Origin: Meiothermus ruber DSM 1279
Lineage (GTDB): Bacteria; Deinococcota; Deinococci; Deinococcales; Thermaceae
NCBI RefSeq assembly: GCF_000024425.1
Contig: NC_013946.1
Location: 2,728,001 to 2,792,000, forward strand
Direction of reading: 5' to 3'
Length of the DNA: 64,000 nt
The notes below the pieces were generated by a model. That model did no database searches, had not been told where the DNA came from, and was given only the letters and a program-made list of their open reading frames with translations. The first letter of the stretch is position 1; each line of letters starts with the position of its first letter. Shown piece after piece: positions 11,438 through 22,200 of this stretch. The translations under genes and the position numbers were made by a program.

Positions 11438-12064
11438 TTATCCGCTGCGCCTGAACTCCAGCAGCTCACTGCTCTGCCCACCCAAATTGCTCTCGCTGAC
11501 CTGCTTGACCACCCCCACCTCCTCGGCAAACCAGTAGGTGGCCTTGCCACTGAGGCCGATGCCAAACTCCCCTCGAAACACCGCCTCGACCCGCAGGGCT
11601 TCGAACTGGCCGGCTGCTACGGTGATGGTTTCCCTGGCAACGATGCGGTTTTCCACCTCGAGAAACCCGCTGAGCTCGAAAAACGCAATTCTTCCTTTCA
11701 ACTCGTAGCGGTAGGCCCAGCGCCCCCCTACCAGCCAGGTTTCACCACTGGGGATGATCACCCCCGTCAACCTGGTGAACCGCAGGCTACCCCCCGGAAT
11801 GGCCCGCTCGCCCTCTGGCAAGGTGCGCAAACCCTGGGGGGTGCACACCCACTGGGTGGTCTCGGTGCGGTCGGGGTAGCGGCGTTGTTCGAGCAGGGTG
11901 CTGGGGCCGGTGGGTGTAAAGGTTTGGAGATAGGTTTGGTTGCTGCTCAAGTCACGGTAGCGCCAGCGCAGGCTGGGGTCGGTGGGATAGAAGGGGCTCG
12001 AGCAAAGATTGCCCAGCGCCAGACCCCCCAACCATAGCACCATGCCAAAAACCCAGGCTTTCAT
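11438..12064 (-). CDS. Secreted protein of unknown function (DUF3108/TapB-like)
   Basis: A 208-residue protein with a clear signal peptide (MKAWVFGMVLWLGGLALG) and a mature part rich in beta-strands. The pattern of a YxY sheet followed by TITVAAGQFEALRVE and YWFAEEVGVVKQV resembles the DUF3108/TapB-like family of exported proteins. The start is placed at ATG 12064, where the signal peptide begins, with GGTGGT just upstream; longer readings add a non-coding-looking extension. It is divergent from the esterase gene. Function is unknown. Confidence 0.7.
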   Translation of the reverse strand: MKAWVFGMVLWLGGLALGNLCSSPFYPTDPSLRWRYRDLSSNQTYLQTFTPTGPSTLLEQRRYPDRTETTQWVCTPQGLRTLPEGERAIPGGSLRFTRLTGVIIPSGETWLVGGRWAYRYELKGRIAFFELSGFLEVENRIVARETITVAAGQFEALRVEAVFRGEFGIGLSGKATYWFAEEVGVVKQVSESNLGGQSSELLEFRRSG

Positions 12065-12182
12065 ACCACCAATGTGGGCTTTTAGCTTCAGGGAAATGTG
12101 GTAGCACCTGACATTGCTCAAAAAAATCGTTGACCGCCAGGTGCGCCAGTTCGCTTGGGCTCGACTTTTGGTGGTAAGCCCG

Positions 12183-12188
12183 TACAAT
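12183..12188 (+). promoter_or_regulatory. -10 box for leaderless transcription of the esterase gene
   Basis: TACAAT is followed by exactly 6 bases and then ATG 12195. No Shine-Dalgarno sequence precedes this ATG. The spacing fixes the start at 12195 rather than at upstream in-frame codons. Confidence 0.55.
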
Positions 12189-12194
12189 ACGCCA

Positions 12195-13052
12195 ATGGGC
12201 TATCTCGCTCAGGCACAAACCTGGAAACCCCACCCCACCGGCCCCGGCCACACCGTGGTGGGGGAGGTGCTGGTTTATGAGGACTTGCGCAGCCCACAAC
12301 TGGGCAACAAGCGCGACATTCTGGTCTACCTGCCGCCTTCCTACCGCAAAAGCAGCCGCCGCTACCCGGTGCTCTATATGCACGATGGGCAGAACCTCTT
12401 CGACGAGGCCACCAGCTATGTGGGCGAGTGGCGGGTGGACGAAAGCATGGAGGTGCTGGCTCGAGAAGGGCTAGAAGCCATTGTGGTGGGCATTCCCAAC
12501 ATGGGGGTGGAGCGCCTCAACGAATACAGCCCCTTCCACGACCCCCAGCACGGCGGCGGCAAGGGCGAGAAGTACCTCAAGTTCCTAATCGAGACCGTTA
12601 AGCCCTTCATCGACGATGAGTTCCGCACCCTGCCAGGCCGCGAGCACACCGGCGTGATGGGTTCTTCGATGGGGGGCTTTATCAGCTTGTGTGCCTATTA
12701 CCTGCACCCCGAGGTTTTTGGCATTGCCGGGGTGGTGAGCCCCGCATTCTGGTTTGCCGATGGGGCCATCTACAGCTTTGTGGAAAAAGCCCCCCAGGTG
12801 CCCGGCAGGCTCTACATGGATGTGGGCTTCCGCGAGCTCACCCTCTCGCACGTGAGCAGCCGCCGCTATCTGGAAGGGGTGCGGCGCATGCACCGCCTGC
12901 TATTGCAAAAAGGCTGGCAGCCTGGCCAGGATTATCTTTATCTGGAAGACCCGGAGGGCGTGCACAACGAAAGCCATTGGGCGCGGCGTTTTCCCGAGAT
13001 GATGCGTTTTTTGTTTGGCGATAAGCGGGTCGAAGCACAGGCCAGGCGGTGA
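12195..13052 (+). CDS. Alpha/beta-hydrolase, putative esterase (esterase D / Fes family)
   Basis: A 285-residue esterase-family protein. The nucleophile elbow is GSSMGG (near residue 157) and the likely catalytic His is in GVHNESHW near the C terminus. The core PPSYRKSSRRYPVLYMHDGQ and the VVGIPNMGVERLNEY stretch are typical of this carbohydrate- and siderophore-esterase superfamily. There is no signal peptide, so it is probably cytoplasmic. The physiological ester is unknown. Confidence 0.82.
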   Translation: MGYLAQAQTWKPHPTGPGHTVVGEVLVYEDLRSPQLGNKRDILVYLPPSYRKSSRRYPVLYMHDGQNLFDEATSYVGEWRVDESMEVLAREGLEAIVVGIPNMGVERLNEYSPFHDPQHGGGKGEKYLKFLIETVKPFIDDEFRTLPGREHTGVMGSSMGGFISLCAYYLHPEVFGIAGVVSPAFWFADGAIYSFVEKAPQVPGRLYMDVGFRELTLSHVSSRRYLEGVRRMHRLLLQKGWQPGQDYLYLEDPEGVHNESHWARRFPEMMRFLFGDKRVEAQARR

Positions 13053-13076
13053 TACCTCGCCACACCCCCTGAAGCT

Positions 13077-14252
13077 CTAAGCCTGAGCCCATGGCGGCCT
13101 GTGGCCCAGGCGGAAGGGGGCTATGTCCAGGGCGCTTTGCCCCTCCAGGGCCAGTTCGGCCATGATCTCCCCCACCGCTGCTGAATGCTTAAAACCGTGG
13201 CCCGAACAGGGCGAGGCCACCAGGATGCGCTCGGCGTCGGGGTGGTGGTCGAGGATGAAGTCGCCATCGGCAGTGGAGGTATACAAGCAGGTGGCGCTTT
13301 TGAGGCAGGCGGGGCCCAGCCCTTTCAACCGGCCCTGCACGTAGCCCTCGAGGAAAGCCTGCACCTCGGCCTCGAGCACCGCGCGCTCGACCCGATCGGG
13401 GTGGGTGGATACCCGCGACTGCTCGGTGGCCACCTTCACCCCTTGCACAACCTGGGGAAAGCCGTAAAAGTGCTCGCCCTCGCCGCTGCCAAACATCCAG
13501 ATGAAAATGGGAAACCGCCCCGGTGCGTAGGCCTGGGGATCCTGGGCCTCGAGCCAGAACAACACCTGCCGGTAGACCCGGAGCACCCGCTTAAAGGGCT
13601 CGCCCAGCAGGTCGGCTGCCCAGGCCCCTGCGCTTACCACTGCTTTGGCTGCGGTGTAGCGGTTCTTATCGGTCTCGACCTGTACCCCATCGGCCTGGGG
13701 GATGAGCCGCTGCACCCTTTCGCCCGTGTGCACCCCGGCGCCCAGGCGCTGGGCCAGCTCGAGCTGAACCTGTATGCAGCGCTCGGGGTAGAGCAGCCCG
13801 GCCCCCGGCTCGTAGTAGCCGGTCTCGTCGCCCTTCAGGCCAAACTGGGGAAAGCGCGCCTCGATCTGGGCCGCGTCCAGCACCTCGTGGGGAATCCCAA
13901 ACTGCCGGGCGGCCTGGATGGTGCGCTGCAAAAACTGTGGCTTGCCGTGGTGCAGGGCCTCGCCCACCGGGCTGCTTAGAATCAGGCCCCCGCAGGCCAG
14001 AAAAAGCGAGGCCCCGCTCTGGGTCTCGAGTTCCCGCCAGATCTGGTGCGAGCGCAGCACCAGCGGCACGTACGCTGCCCCCTCCCCAATGGCCTGCCGG
14101 GTGATGCGGGTCTCGCCATGGCTGGAACCGTAGGTATGTGGGGGCCTGTGCTGATCCAGGCCGATCACCCGGGCCCCGCGCCGGGCAAGCTGGTACAGCG
14201 CAGCACTGCCCATCGCACCCAGGCCCACCACCACCACATCGGCGCTGTTCAT
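13077..14252 (-). CDS. Monomeric sarcosine oxidase-like FAD-dependent amine oxidase
   Basis: A 391-residue member of the D-amino-acid/sarcosine oxidase family. The N-terminal dinucleotide motif VGLGAMGSA begins near residue 9 and the ERITR-like GETRITRQAIGE stretch follows. The CLYTSTADGDF segment contains the Cys that carries covalent FAD in bacterial monomeric sarcosine oxidase, and CSGHGFKHS is the conserved C-terminal motif. Predicted activity: oxidative demethylation of sarcosine or another N-methyl amino acid to formaldehyde, H2O2 and the amine. Its ATG overlaps the stop of the upstream quinone oxidoreductase by 4 bases (ATGA), so they form an operon. Confidence 0.85.
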   Translation of the reverse strand: MNSADVVVVGLGAMGSAALYQLARRGARVIGLDQHRPPHTYGSSHGETRITRQAIGEGAAYVPLVLRSHQIWRELETQSGASLFLACGGLILSSPVGEALHHGKPQFLQRTIQAARQFGIPHEVLDAAQIEARFPQFGLKGDETGYYEPGAGLLYPERCIQVQLELAQRLGAGVHTGERVQRLIPQADGVQVETDKNRYTAAKAVVSAGAWAADLLGEPFKRVLRVYRQVLFWLEAQDPQAYAPGRFPIFIWMFGSGEGEHFYGFPQVVQGVKVATEQSRVSTHPDRVERAVLEAEVQAFLEGYVQGRLKGLGPACLKSATCLYTSTADGDFILDHHPDAERILVASPCSGHGFKHSAAVGEIMAELALEGQSALDIAPFRLGHRPPWAQA

Positions 14253-15220
14253 GGCTGCAGAATCACCTTCCCGGTGTTCTTGCGGCTCAACACAAACCGG
14301 AAGGCCTCGGCCGCCTCTTCCAGCTTAAAGCGCTCCCCCACCACCGGCCGAACCTGGCCCGAGGCCACCAGGGGCATCAGAAAATCCACAGCGGCCTGCA
14401 TCTCGGCGGGGTCGCTCAGGAACGGGGTGAGCCAGACCCCAATCACGCTCTGGTTGCCCTTCATCAGGCCCACCGGGTGCATCTGGGCCATCTCGCGCGA
14501 GGCCGAACCGATTACCAGCAAGCGGCCCCTGTAGGCCAGCATCTTGAGGCTCTGGGCGAAGCCCGCGCCCCCCACCACCTCCATCAGGATGTCCACCCCT
14601 TTGCCCTCGGTGGCGTTCCTGACAGCCTCGAGCAGGTTGTCCTGGGTGTTGAGCAGGGTCACATCGGCCCCCAGGCGGCGGCACAGGGCCAGCTTTTCCT
14701 CGCTGCTAGCCAGGGCAATTACCCGCAAGCCCATCTGCTTGGCAATCTGAATGGAGGCCGTACCCAGCGCACCGGCGGCCGCCTGGATAAGCACCCATTC
14801 GCCGGGCTGGGCCCGGGCCTGGGTTCTCAGGGCAAAGTAGGCGGTGAAGTAGGAGACCGGAAAGGCCGCGGCCTCGGCTGCGCTCATCTGGGGCGGCAGC
14901 GGCAGCACCGAACGGACTGGCACCACCGCATACTCGGCAAAAGCGCCGCTGCCCCCCAGGGCCGCCACCCGCACCCCTGGCTGTAAGCCCTCCACCCCCT
15001 CGCCCAGGGCCTCGATAACCCCTGCGAACTCCATGCCCGGCACCGTGGGGTAGCGGGTGCGCACCAGGTACTCACCAGCCACGTAGAGGATATCGGCGAA
15101 GTTGAGCCCCGCGGCCTCGACCCGGATGAGCACCTGCCCAGGGCCAGGGCTGGGTTTGGGAAGGTCGGTAAGTTCCAGAACCTCGGGGCCGCCTGCGCGC
15201 TGCACCTGAATGGCTTTCAT
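14249..15220 (-). CDS. NADPH:quinone oxidoreductase family (zinc-free MDR) protein
   Basis: A 323-residue medium-chain dehydrogenase/reductase. The GroES-like N-terminal domain lacks the zinc-binding cysteines and His of alcohol dehydrogenases. The nucleotide fold is marked by AAAGALGTASIQIAKQMG (about 148-165), as in quinone reductases. The start is put at MKAIQV (ATG 15220) because TATGCT (15228-15233, minus strand) lies 7 bases upstream, giving a leaderless start. Two longer in-frame starts have no support. It is the first gene of a two-gene operon with the sarcosine-oxidase-like gene. Confidence 0.85.
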   Translation of the reverse strand: MKAIQVQRAGGPEVLELTDLPKPSPGPGQVLIRVEAAGLNFADILYVAGEYLVRTRYPTVPGMEFAGVIEALGEGVEGLQPGVRVAALGGSGAFAEYAVVPVRSVLPLPPQMSAAEAAAFPVSYFTAYFALRTQARAQPGEWVLIQAAAGALGTASIQIAKQMGLRVIALASSEEKLALCRRLGADVTLLNTQDNLLEAVRNATEGKGVDILMEVVGGAGFAQSLKMLAYRGRLLVIGSASREMAQMHPVGLMKGNQSVIGVWLTPFLSDPAEMQAAVDFLMPLVASGQVRPVVGERFKLEEAAEAFRFVLSRKNTGKVILQP

Positions 15221-15347
15221 GCTGCCTAGCATAAATCCCAAGGCCTGTTGCCGTCACCAGAAATAATCTGGGAGGTTCGATTATCTCCGCAAAATGTAGT
15301 TCCACCGAAAAATGCCCCTGACCCCTGGGGGTATCCTTGGCCTTGAT

Positions 15348-16988
<1,641 letters not shown>

Positions 16989-16997
16989 TATTGGTGG

Positions 16998-17644
16998 ATG
17001 AATTTTGAAGGCTTGTTGGAGGCTGCTCACAACGTCGTCCGATCCCTTAGCAGGCCCTGGGATGACCGTCTCAATGTCATTCTGCGCTACTGCGTAGATC
17101 ACGGGGCTTTCCCCAAGATCGGCAGGCTAAGCCCGGAAGGCGAGGATTTGCCCACTTATTTGAAGCTTTACATTACGCGCTATTATGGGGCTCGAGAGCA
17201 ACGCCTGGAATTTCGCGCTGTTGGAACCACCCCTGATCCCGCTGTGGACGTGATTCTCCAGGCATTTATCGGTCTAAGCGATCTATCGGTTGTGTCAGAG
17301 CATCACCGCCAGTCGATGGCGGCGGAAAACCTGCTAGGCCTGCTGCTCGAACGCTACATCGCCGAGCAGCTTGAGCCGCAGGGCTGGGTATGGTGCGCTG
17401 GCAATACCGTGCGTTCGGTTGACTTCCTGTCTGGCGACCTCAGTACTGCGCTGCAGGTCAAGAATCGAGACAACAGCGAAAATAGCTCTTCTTCTGCTAT
17501 CCGCCAGGGTACTTCCATCAAGAAGTGGCATCGCATCAATTCGAAAACGGGCAAAACCAATTGGCCCAGTTTCCCCGTTAAGTAATCTTAAGCGAAGAAG
17601 GCTTTCATCGCTATATTGAAGCTTACGCAAATAGCCTACAATAG
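16998..17644 (+). pseudogene. SinI-family type II restriction endonuclease, frameshifted near its 3' end
   Basis: The reading frame from ATG 16998 gives 195 residues ending at TAA 17583-17585. It resembles R.SinI (a GGWCC-cutting enzyme family): AAENLLGLLLERYIA, GWVWCAGNTVRSVDF and a QVKNRDNSENSSSSAIRQG stretch rich in conserved Lys/Asn/Ser. The natural C terminus appears in another frame right after the stop: VILSEEGFHRYIEAYANSLQ, ending at TAG 17642-17644. One added base at the AA of 17580-17581 would join them into a 215-residue protein. The truncation removes about 20 residues, so activity may be lost. The restored stop lies 4 bases before the methyltransferase start, as expected for an intact pair. 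A sequencing error is the main alternative. Confidence 0.78.
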
Positions 17645-17648
17645 AGTC

Positions 17649-18805
17649 GTGCGTAACCTATCGCATATTTCTCTGTTCTCCGGGGCGATGGGTCTGGATC
17701 TGGGCTTGGAGCAGACAGGTTTCATTACGCAGGTTTTGGTTGAGCTAGACCCGATAGCTCGCCAAACCATTCAGCACAATCTCAGGCGCCTTGGTCGCAC
17801 AGCAGCCATTTTTGAGGACGTAACGCAGGTAACCGCAGAGATGCTGCTCGAGGCCGCTGGCCTGCGCATAGGCGAGGTTACCCTCATTTCCGGTGGCCCC
17901 CCTGTCAACCCTTCAGCACAGCAGGGCGCCGGGCGGCTATACAGGATCCTCGAGGGAGCCTATTTCGAGACTTCGTTCGTCTTATCGAGGGGGTGCGGCC
18001 CCGCTTCTTTGTGATGGAGAATGTGCGGGGTTTACTGTCCGCGGCCATTCGCCACCGCCCCATCAAGGAGCGGGGAAAAGGAGCTCCTCCTTACGAGCCC
18101 GATGAGCTTCCCGGCTCAGCCTTTCAGGTCATCCTCGCGGAGTTTGATCGCCTTGGTTATTCCTATGTGTACGGCCTGCTCAATGCGGCCGACTATGGTG
18201 TGCCTCAGGTGCGCGAGCGAGTGATTATTATTGGTAGTCGAGACCACGAGCCTATTGCCCTGCCCCAACCTACCCACCACAAAGATGGTCTGCACTTACC
18301 CCGCTGGCGCACAGTACGCGAGGCCTGGGATGGTTTAGACGACCCATCTCCAGAGTATCCACCTTACCCCGAGTCGCGGTTACGTTTTTTGCGCCCGGTT
18401 CCTGAGGGGGGCAACTGGCGCGATCTGCCTCCGGAGCTTTGGCCCGAAGCCATGGGTGGGGCGTTTACCTCTGGGGGTGGAAAAGTGGGCTTCTATCGCC
18501 GGCTGGCCTGGGACAAGCCGGCCCCTACCGTCACTACAAGCCCTGCACAAAAAGCTACCGACATGTGCCACCCCTCCGAGCTACGGCCCATCAGCGTCCG
18601 CGAAGCAGCCCGGCTGCAAGGTTTTCCCGACAATTGGCTGTTTTGTGGCTCAATGGCAGATCGCTATCGACAAATTGGCAACGCCGTTCCAGTGGGCCTG
18701 GGTAAAGCCATCGGCGAGAGCATTGTGGCAACCATGCGGGGGGAATCACGAACCACCATCCGGCAGGGCCGTCTGTTCGAATTGGCGGGCAAACCCAGCT
18801 CTTAA
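17649..18805 (+). pseudogene. C5-cytosine DNA methyltransferase of the SinI-like system, frameshifted in motif IV
   Basis: The gene starts at GTG 17649, with TACAAT (17637-17642) 6 bases upstream. Motif I is ISLFSGAMGLDLGLE. The first frame then reads ISGGPPVNPS, where every C5 methyltransferase has GGPPCQ. After the run of six C (17897-17902) the next frame reads CQPFSTAGRR and continues to VRPRFFVMENVRG (motif VI), VRERVIIIG (motif VIII) and the RQIGNAVPVGLGKAI motif X, ending at 18805. A missing C (seven to six) therefore splits an otherwise complete 385-residue enzyme exactly before its catalytic Cys. As written, no functional methyltransferase can be made without frameshifting. It converges on ilvA with a 4-base overlap. 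Confidence 0.88.
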
Positions 18806-20034
18806 TCCGGCCACTCCCCCACCCGTTCCCGCTCGGGGTGGTAGCCGGCCTGCTCGAGCCTCGCCATCACCTCTTTACCGTGCTCGGCGTCGCGCACCTC
18901 CAGCACCAGCTCTACCCCCACCTTGCCCAGCGGGGCCAGCCAGAGGGCTCGGCGGTGGAAGATATCAATGATGTTGGCCCCGGCGGCTGCTACGTGATCC
19001 ACCACCCGCGCCAGCGCCCCCGGACGATCCACCACCGCCAGCTTGAGCAACAGGTAGCGGCCCTGCCGCACCATCACCTGCTCGATTACCCGGGAAAGCA
19101 GGTTGCCGTCGATGTTGCCTCCGCACAGCACCGTGGCGACGGTCTGACCGGGCCGCACCGGCACCTTGCCGGCCAGGATGGCCCCCATCCCGGCAGCCCC
19201 GGCCCCTTCCACCACCAGCTTGAGATGCTGGGCGCAGTGCACGATGCCGCGGGCGATCTCGTCGTCGGTGACCTCGAGCACCTGGTCTACGTACTGCTGG
19301 ATGAGGGGGAGGGTTAGCTCGCCTGGACGTTTGACCGCAATGCCGTCGGCGATGGTCTGGGCCACCGGCACGCTCACCGGATGCCCGGCTCTGAGCGAGG
19401 GGTTGACCGGCGCACAGCCCGCCGCCTGCACCCCCACGATCTGGACTTGCGGGCGCAGGTGCTTGACTGCCAGGGCGATCCCCCCAATCAGCCCACCCCC
19501 ACCGATGGGCACCACCAGCACGTCCAGGTCGGGCAGGGCCTCGAGCAGCTCGAGGCCGATGGTGCCCTGTCCAGCGATAATTTTTTCATCGTTGAAGGCG
19601 TGCACATAGGTGTAGCCGTGCTGCTCTTGAAGCTCGTGGGCATGGGCCACCGCGTCGTCGAAGCTGGCCCCGTGGAGCACCACCTCAGCCCCCAGGCGGC
19701 GGGTCGCCACCACCTTGGTGAGGGGGGCGTGCTGGGGCATCACAATGGTGGAGCGGATGCCCTGGAGCGAGGCCGCCAACGCCACCCCCTGGGCGTGGTT
19801 GCCCGCTGAAGGGGCGATCACCCCACGGGCCTTTTCCTCGGGGGTGAGGGCGGCAATTTTGTGATAGGCTCCGCGAATCTTGAAGGAGCCGCCGCGCTGC
19901 AAACACTCCGCCTTGACAAAGACCCGCGCCCCCAGCTCGTCGGAGGTAAGCGGGTCGGGTAGGGTGGGCGTGGAGGCGATAACCTTGCGAATGACCGCAC
20001 GGGCGGCCTGGATGTCTTCAAAGCGAACTGCCAT
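18802..20034 (-). CDS. ilvA: Threonine dehydratase (threonine ammonia-lyase)
   Basis: A 410-residue PLP enzyme that deaminates threonine to 2-oxobutyrate, the first step of isoleucine synthesis. The PLP lysine is in GGSFKIRGAYHK (near residue 58) and the phosphate-binding glycine loop is VVPIGGGGLIGG. A C-terminal ACT-like regulatory segment (about 325-405) starts LLLKLAVVDRPGALARVVDH, as in the shorter allosteric forms. ATG 20034 is preceded at 6 bases by TACAAT on the minus strand (20041-20046), so the message is probably leaderless. Confidence 0.93.
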   Translation of the reverse strand: MAVRFEDIQAARAVIRKVIASTPTLPDPLTSDELGARVFVKAECLQRGGSFKIRGAYHKIAALTPEEKARGVIAPSAGNHAQGVALAASLQGIRSTIVMPQHAPLTKVVATRRLGAEVVLHGASFDDAVAHAHELQEQHGYTYVHAFNDEKIIAGQGTIGLELLEALPDLDVLVVPIGGGGLIGGIALAVKHLRPQVQIVGVQAAGCAPVNPSLRAGHPVSVPVAQTIADGIAVKRPGELTLPLIQQYVDQVLEVTDDEIARGIVHCAQHLKLVVEGAGAAGMGAILAGKVPVRPGQTVATVLCGGNIDGNLLSRVIEQVMVRQGRYLLLKLAVVDRPGALARVVDHVAAAGANIIDIFHRRALWLAPLGKVGVELVLEVRDAEHGKEVMARLEQAGYHPERERVGEWPD

Positions 20035-20089
20035 GCGGTGATTGTATCGCTAAGCGCCCACACCCCCGAGGCCTCCAGCCCACCTGGAC

Positions 20090-20578
20090 TCACAAGCCCG
20101 GTAAAGGCCGCTGCCCCCACCTCGAGAACGGATGCTCCACCAGGCTGGCGTTGAGGTAGCGGGGGTCGTGGGTTACCTCCTCCCCCACCCAGTCGGGCAG
20201 CTCGAGGGGCTGGTCGGGCGACTCGAGCTCTACCTCGGCCACCACCAACCCCTGGTTCTCCCCGGCGAACTCGTCCACCTCCCAGACCCGCCCCCGAAAT
20301 TCGATGCAGTAACGGGTTTTCTCGATCAGGGGCTTCAGGCAAAGGTGCTCCAACAGCTCCTGGGCCTCGGCCAGCGGGATGGGGTACTCGTACTCAAGGC
20401 GGGTCACCCCCTGGGCCTGGCCCTTGATGGTCAGGTAGGCCTGCCCGCCGGCTATACGCACCCGCACAGTGCGGGCCTCCTGGCGGCACAGGTAGCCCTG
20501 GCGGTACAGCACGCCCGCCGCGCCGGTTTTCCACTCCGGCGAACGCACCAGGAATTTACGCTCAATCTCCCGGCCCAT
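20090..20578 (-). CDS. CYTH-domain protein (triphosphate tunnel metalloenzyme)
   Basis: A 162-residue protein with the N-terminal EIERKFLV motif (ExExK) that defines the CYTH family, followed by alternating charged strands with YRQGYL, VRVRIAGGQAYLTIKGQ and LEYEYPIPL. Such proteins fold into a tunnel that binds triphosphates. Bacterial members include class IV adenylate cyclases, thiamine triphosphatases and tripolyphosphatases; small stand-alone members like this are most often polyphosphatases, but the substrate is unresolved. Five bases separate it from bshA upstream, so it is probably co-transcribed. Confidence 0.85.
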   Translation of the reverse strand: MGREIERKFLVRSPEWKTGAAGVLYRQGYLCRQEARTVRVRIAGGQAYLTIKGQAQGVTRLEYEYPIPLAEAQELLEHLCLKPLIEKTRYCIEFRGRVWEVDEFAGENQGLVVAEVELESPDQPLELPDWVGEEVTHDPRYLNASLVEHPFSRWGQRPLPGL

Positions 20579-20583
20579 GAAGA

Positions 20584-21849
20584 TCAGGCATCGGCCAGGT
20601 TCCGCTCGAGGGTTCGCTCGTAGACCTCGAGGTACCGGGGCAGCACCACCTCGGGTCGGAAGTGCTCGATGGCCCGTGCACGGGCCGCCTCGCCCATAGC
20701 GCGGCGGCGGGCTCGGTTGGTAAGGATTTCCAGGCTGGCCTCGAGCATCGCCGGTATATCCCCCATAGGCCGCAGGAAACCGGTTTTACCCTCTTCAATC
20801 AGCTCGGGCAGCCCGCCCACCCGGCTGGCCACCACCGGCACCCCACTAGCCATGGCTTCCAGGGCCACCAGACCGAAGGATTCCTGCTCAGAAGGCACCA
20901 GCAAAAGATCGGCCACACTCATGAACTTCTCGATGCTGGGCGTGGATTCCAAAAACTGCACCCGTCCGGCGATCTCCAGCTCGTCGGCCAGCTCCATGCA
21001 CTCCTGGCGCAGCGGTCCATCCCCGATCATCAACATACGGGCCGGCATCTGCTCGAGGATGCCAGCAAACACCCGCAGCGCATCCAAAGGCCGCTTAACT
21101 GCGCGAAAGTTGGAAACATGCAGCACGATGGCCTCCTCGGGCTGGGCAAAGCGGGCCCGGTAGGCCGGGTCTTTGTTGGGCTGGAAGCGCTCCGGATCCA
21201 CCCAGTTGTAGATCACCTCAATCTCGCGCTCCACCCCCAACTGGGCGCGGGCCTCCTCAGCCAGCGCGCGGGAGACCGCCGTTACTGCGTCCGAGCTGCG
21301 CACCGCGTGCTGGGTGGTCTTGGCAAAAGCCGGCTCACGCCCCACCAGGGTGACATCGGTACCGTGCAGGGTGGTAACCACCTTGATCTCCAGCCCCATC
21401 TCACGGGCCAGAATAGCGCTCGTCGCATGTGGAATAGCGTAGTGGGCGTGCACCAGATCGATTTTGAAGCGTTCGATGAGCTCGGCAATAGAGTTAGCCG
21501 CCGTCAGGGGGGTGAGCGGCTCCTGGAACAAGGGGTAGTCGGCGCTCAGCACCTGATGGAAGTTAAGGGAGCCAGCCCGCAACGGCTTTTTGAGAAGACC
21601 CAGCCAGCGGGCAACGCTCTGTTTGGAGGCCTGAAAAATGCGGCCCAGCCCACCCACCGGGTTCTGGCCCATCGAGCGCAGGTTGCTGCTCAGGCCGAGC
21701 TGGTTGAGGCGTTCTTCAGTCAGGCGGAAGGGCCGTTCGGTAGCCACCAGATGCACGTTATGCCCCAGCCCGGCCAAGGCCAGGGCCAGCTCGGTCGCCA
21801 CCACACCCGAACCCCCTGCGCTGGCGTGACAAAGAATTGCAATGTTCAT
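20584..21849 (-). CDS. bshA: Bacillithiol biosynthesis glycosyltransferase BshA-like
   Basis: A 421-residue GT4 (GT-B fold) glycosyltransferase. The N terminus MNIAILCHASAGGSGVVATE matches the glycine-rich start of BshA. VHAHYAIPHA, TTLHGTDVTLVG, VIYNWVDPERF, VLHVSNFRAVKR and SEQESFGLVALEAMASG follow the BshA order. The reaction joins UDP-N-acetylglucosamine to L-malate, starting bacillithiol, the low-molecular thiol of many Deinococcota and Firmicutes. It is about 45 residues longer than the Bacillus enzyme, through an insert around residues 50-110. ATG 21849 has an AGGAGG site. Confidence 0.88.
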   Translation of the reverse strand: MNIAILCHASAGGSGVVATELALALAGLGHNVHLVATERPFRLTEERLNQLGLSSNLRSMGQNPVGGLGRIFQASKQSVARWLGLLKKPLRAGSLNFHQVLSADYPLFQEPLTPLTAANSIAELIERFKIDLVHAHYAIPHATSAILAREMGLEIKVVTTLHGTDVTLVGREPAFAKTTQHAVRSSDAVTAVSRALAEEARAQLGVEREIEVIYNWVDPERFQPNKDPAYRARFAQPEEAIVLHVSNFRAVKRPLDALRVFAGILEQMPARMLMIGDGPLRQECMELADELEIAGRVQFLESTPSIEKFMSVADLLLVPSEQESFGLVALEAMASGVPVVASRVGGLPELIEEGKTGFLRPMGDIPAMLEASLEILTNRARRRAMGEAARARAIEHFRPEVVLPRYLEVYERTLERNLADA

Positions 21850-21908
21850 AAAACCTCCTGTTCGGGTCAGCTCAAGATTCGGAACGGGACACCCCCTAAA
21901 AGCTGTGC

Positions 21909-21937
21909 TCTATACTGCATGAACCGGGTCAGCGCAA
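21909..21937 (-). promoter_or_regulatory. Promoter of bshA
   Basis: Read on the minus strand: TTGCGC (21937-21932), a 17-base spacer and TATAGA (21914-21909), about 60 bases upstream of the bshA start. Spacing is ideal and both boxes are close to consensus. Confidence 0.6.
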
Positions 21938-22023
21938 CTTCAGATAGGGGGCTTACTGAGCTTAAAGTGCTGATGTGAGAAAATGCCGAGAACCCAACTG
22001 CAGGCCCCACCCCCAGCTTATAA

Positions 22024-22200
22024 GAGACTGTCTTAATACCCTCCCTCATGCTATAGTCACGCATGGAACTCAGAGAAAGCCGCTACCCCAGCGATCTGAC
22101 CGACCAGGAATGGGCTATCCTGGCACCCCTGATGCCTCAGCCCTCCGCCTCCTCCCCCGAGGAGGCCCAGTTCACCCCCAAGGCGCCCGTCAAGGGCTAG
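22024..22200 (+). mobile_element. Remnant of an IS5-like insertion sequence (left end and transposase N terminus)
   Basis: A sequence starting GAGACTGTCTTAATACC (22024) has the form of an IS5-group terminal inverted repeat. It is followed by ATG 22063 with TATAGT five bases upstream. The encoded start MELRESRYPSDLTDQEWAIL matches the N terminus of IS5/IS427-type transposases. After about 26 residues (near 22140) the similarity stops and the frame ends at 22200, inside the 3' end of treS. Only the left end survives; no DDE catalytic part and no right repeat were found. It marks the junction with the trehalose block. Confidence 0.72.
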
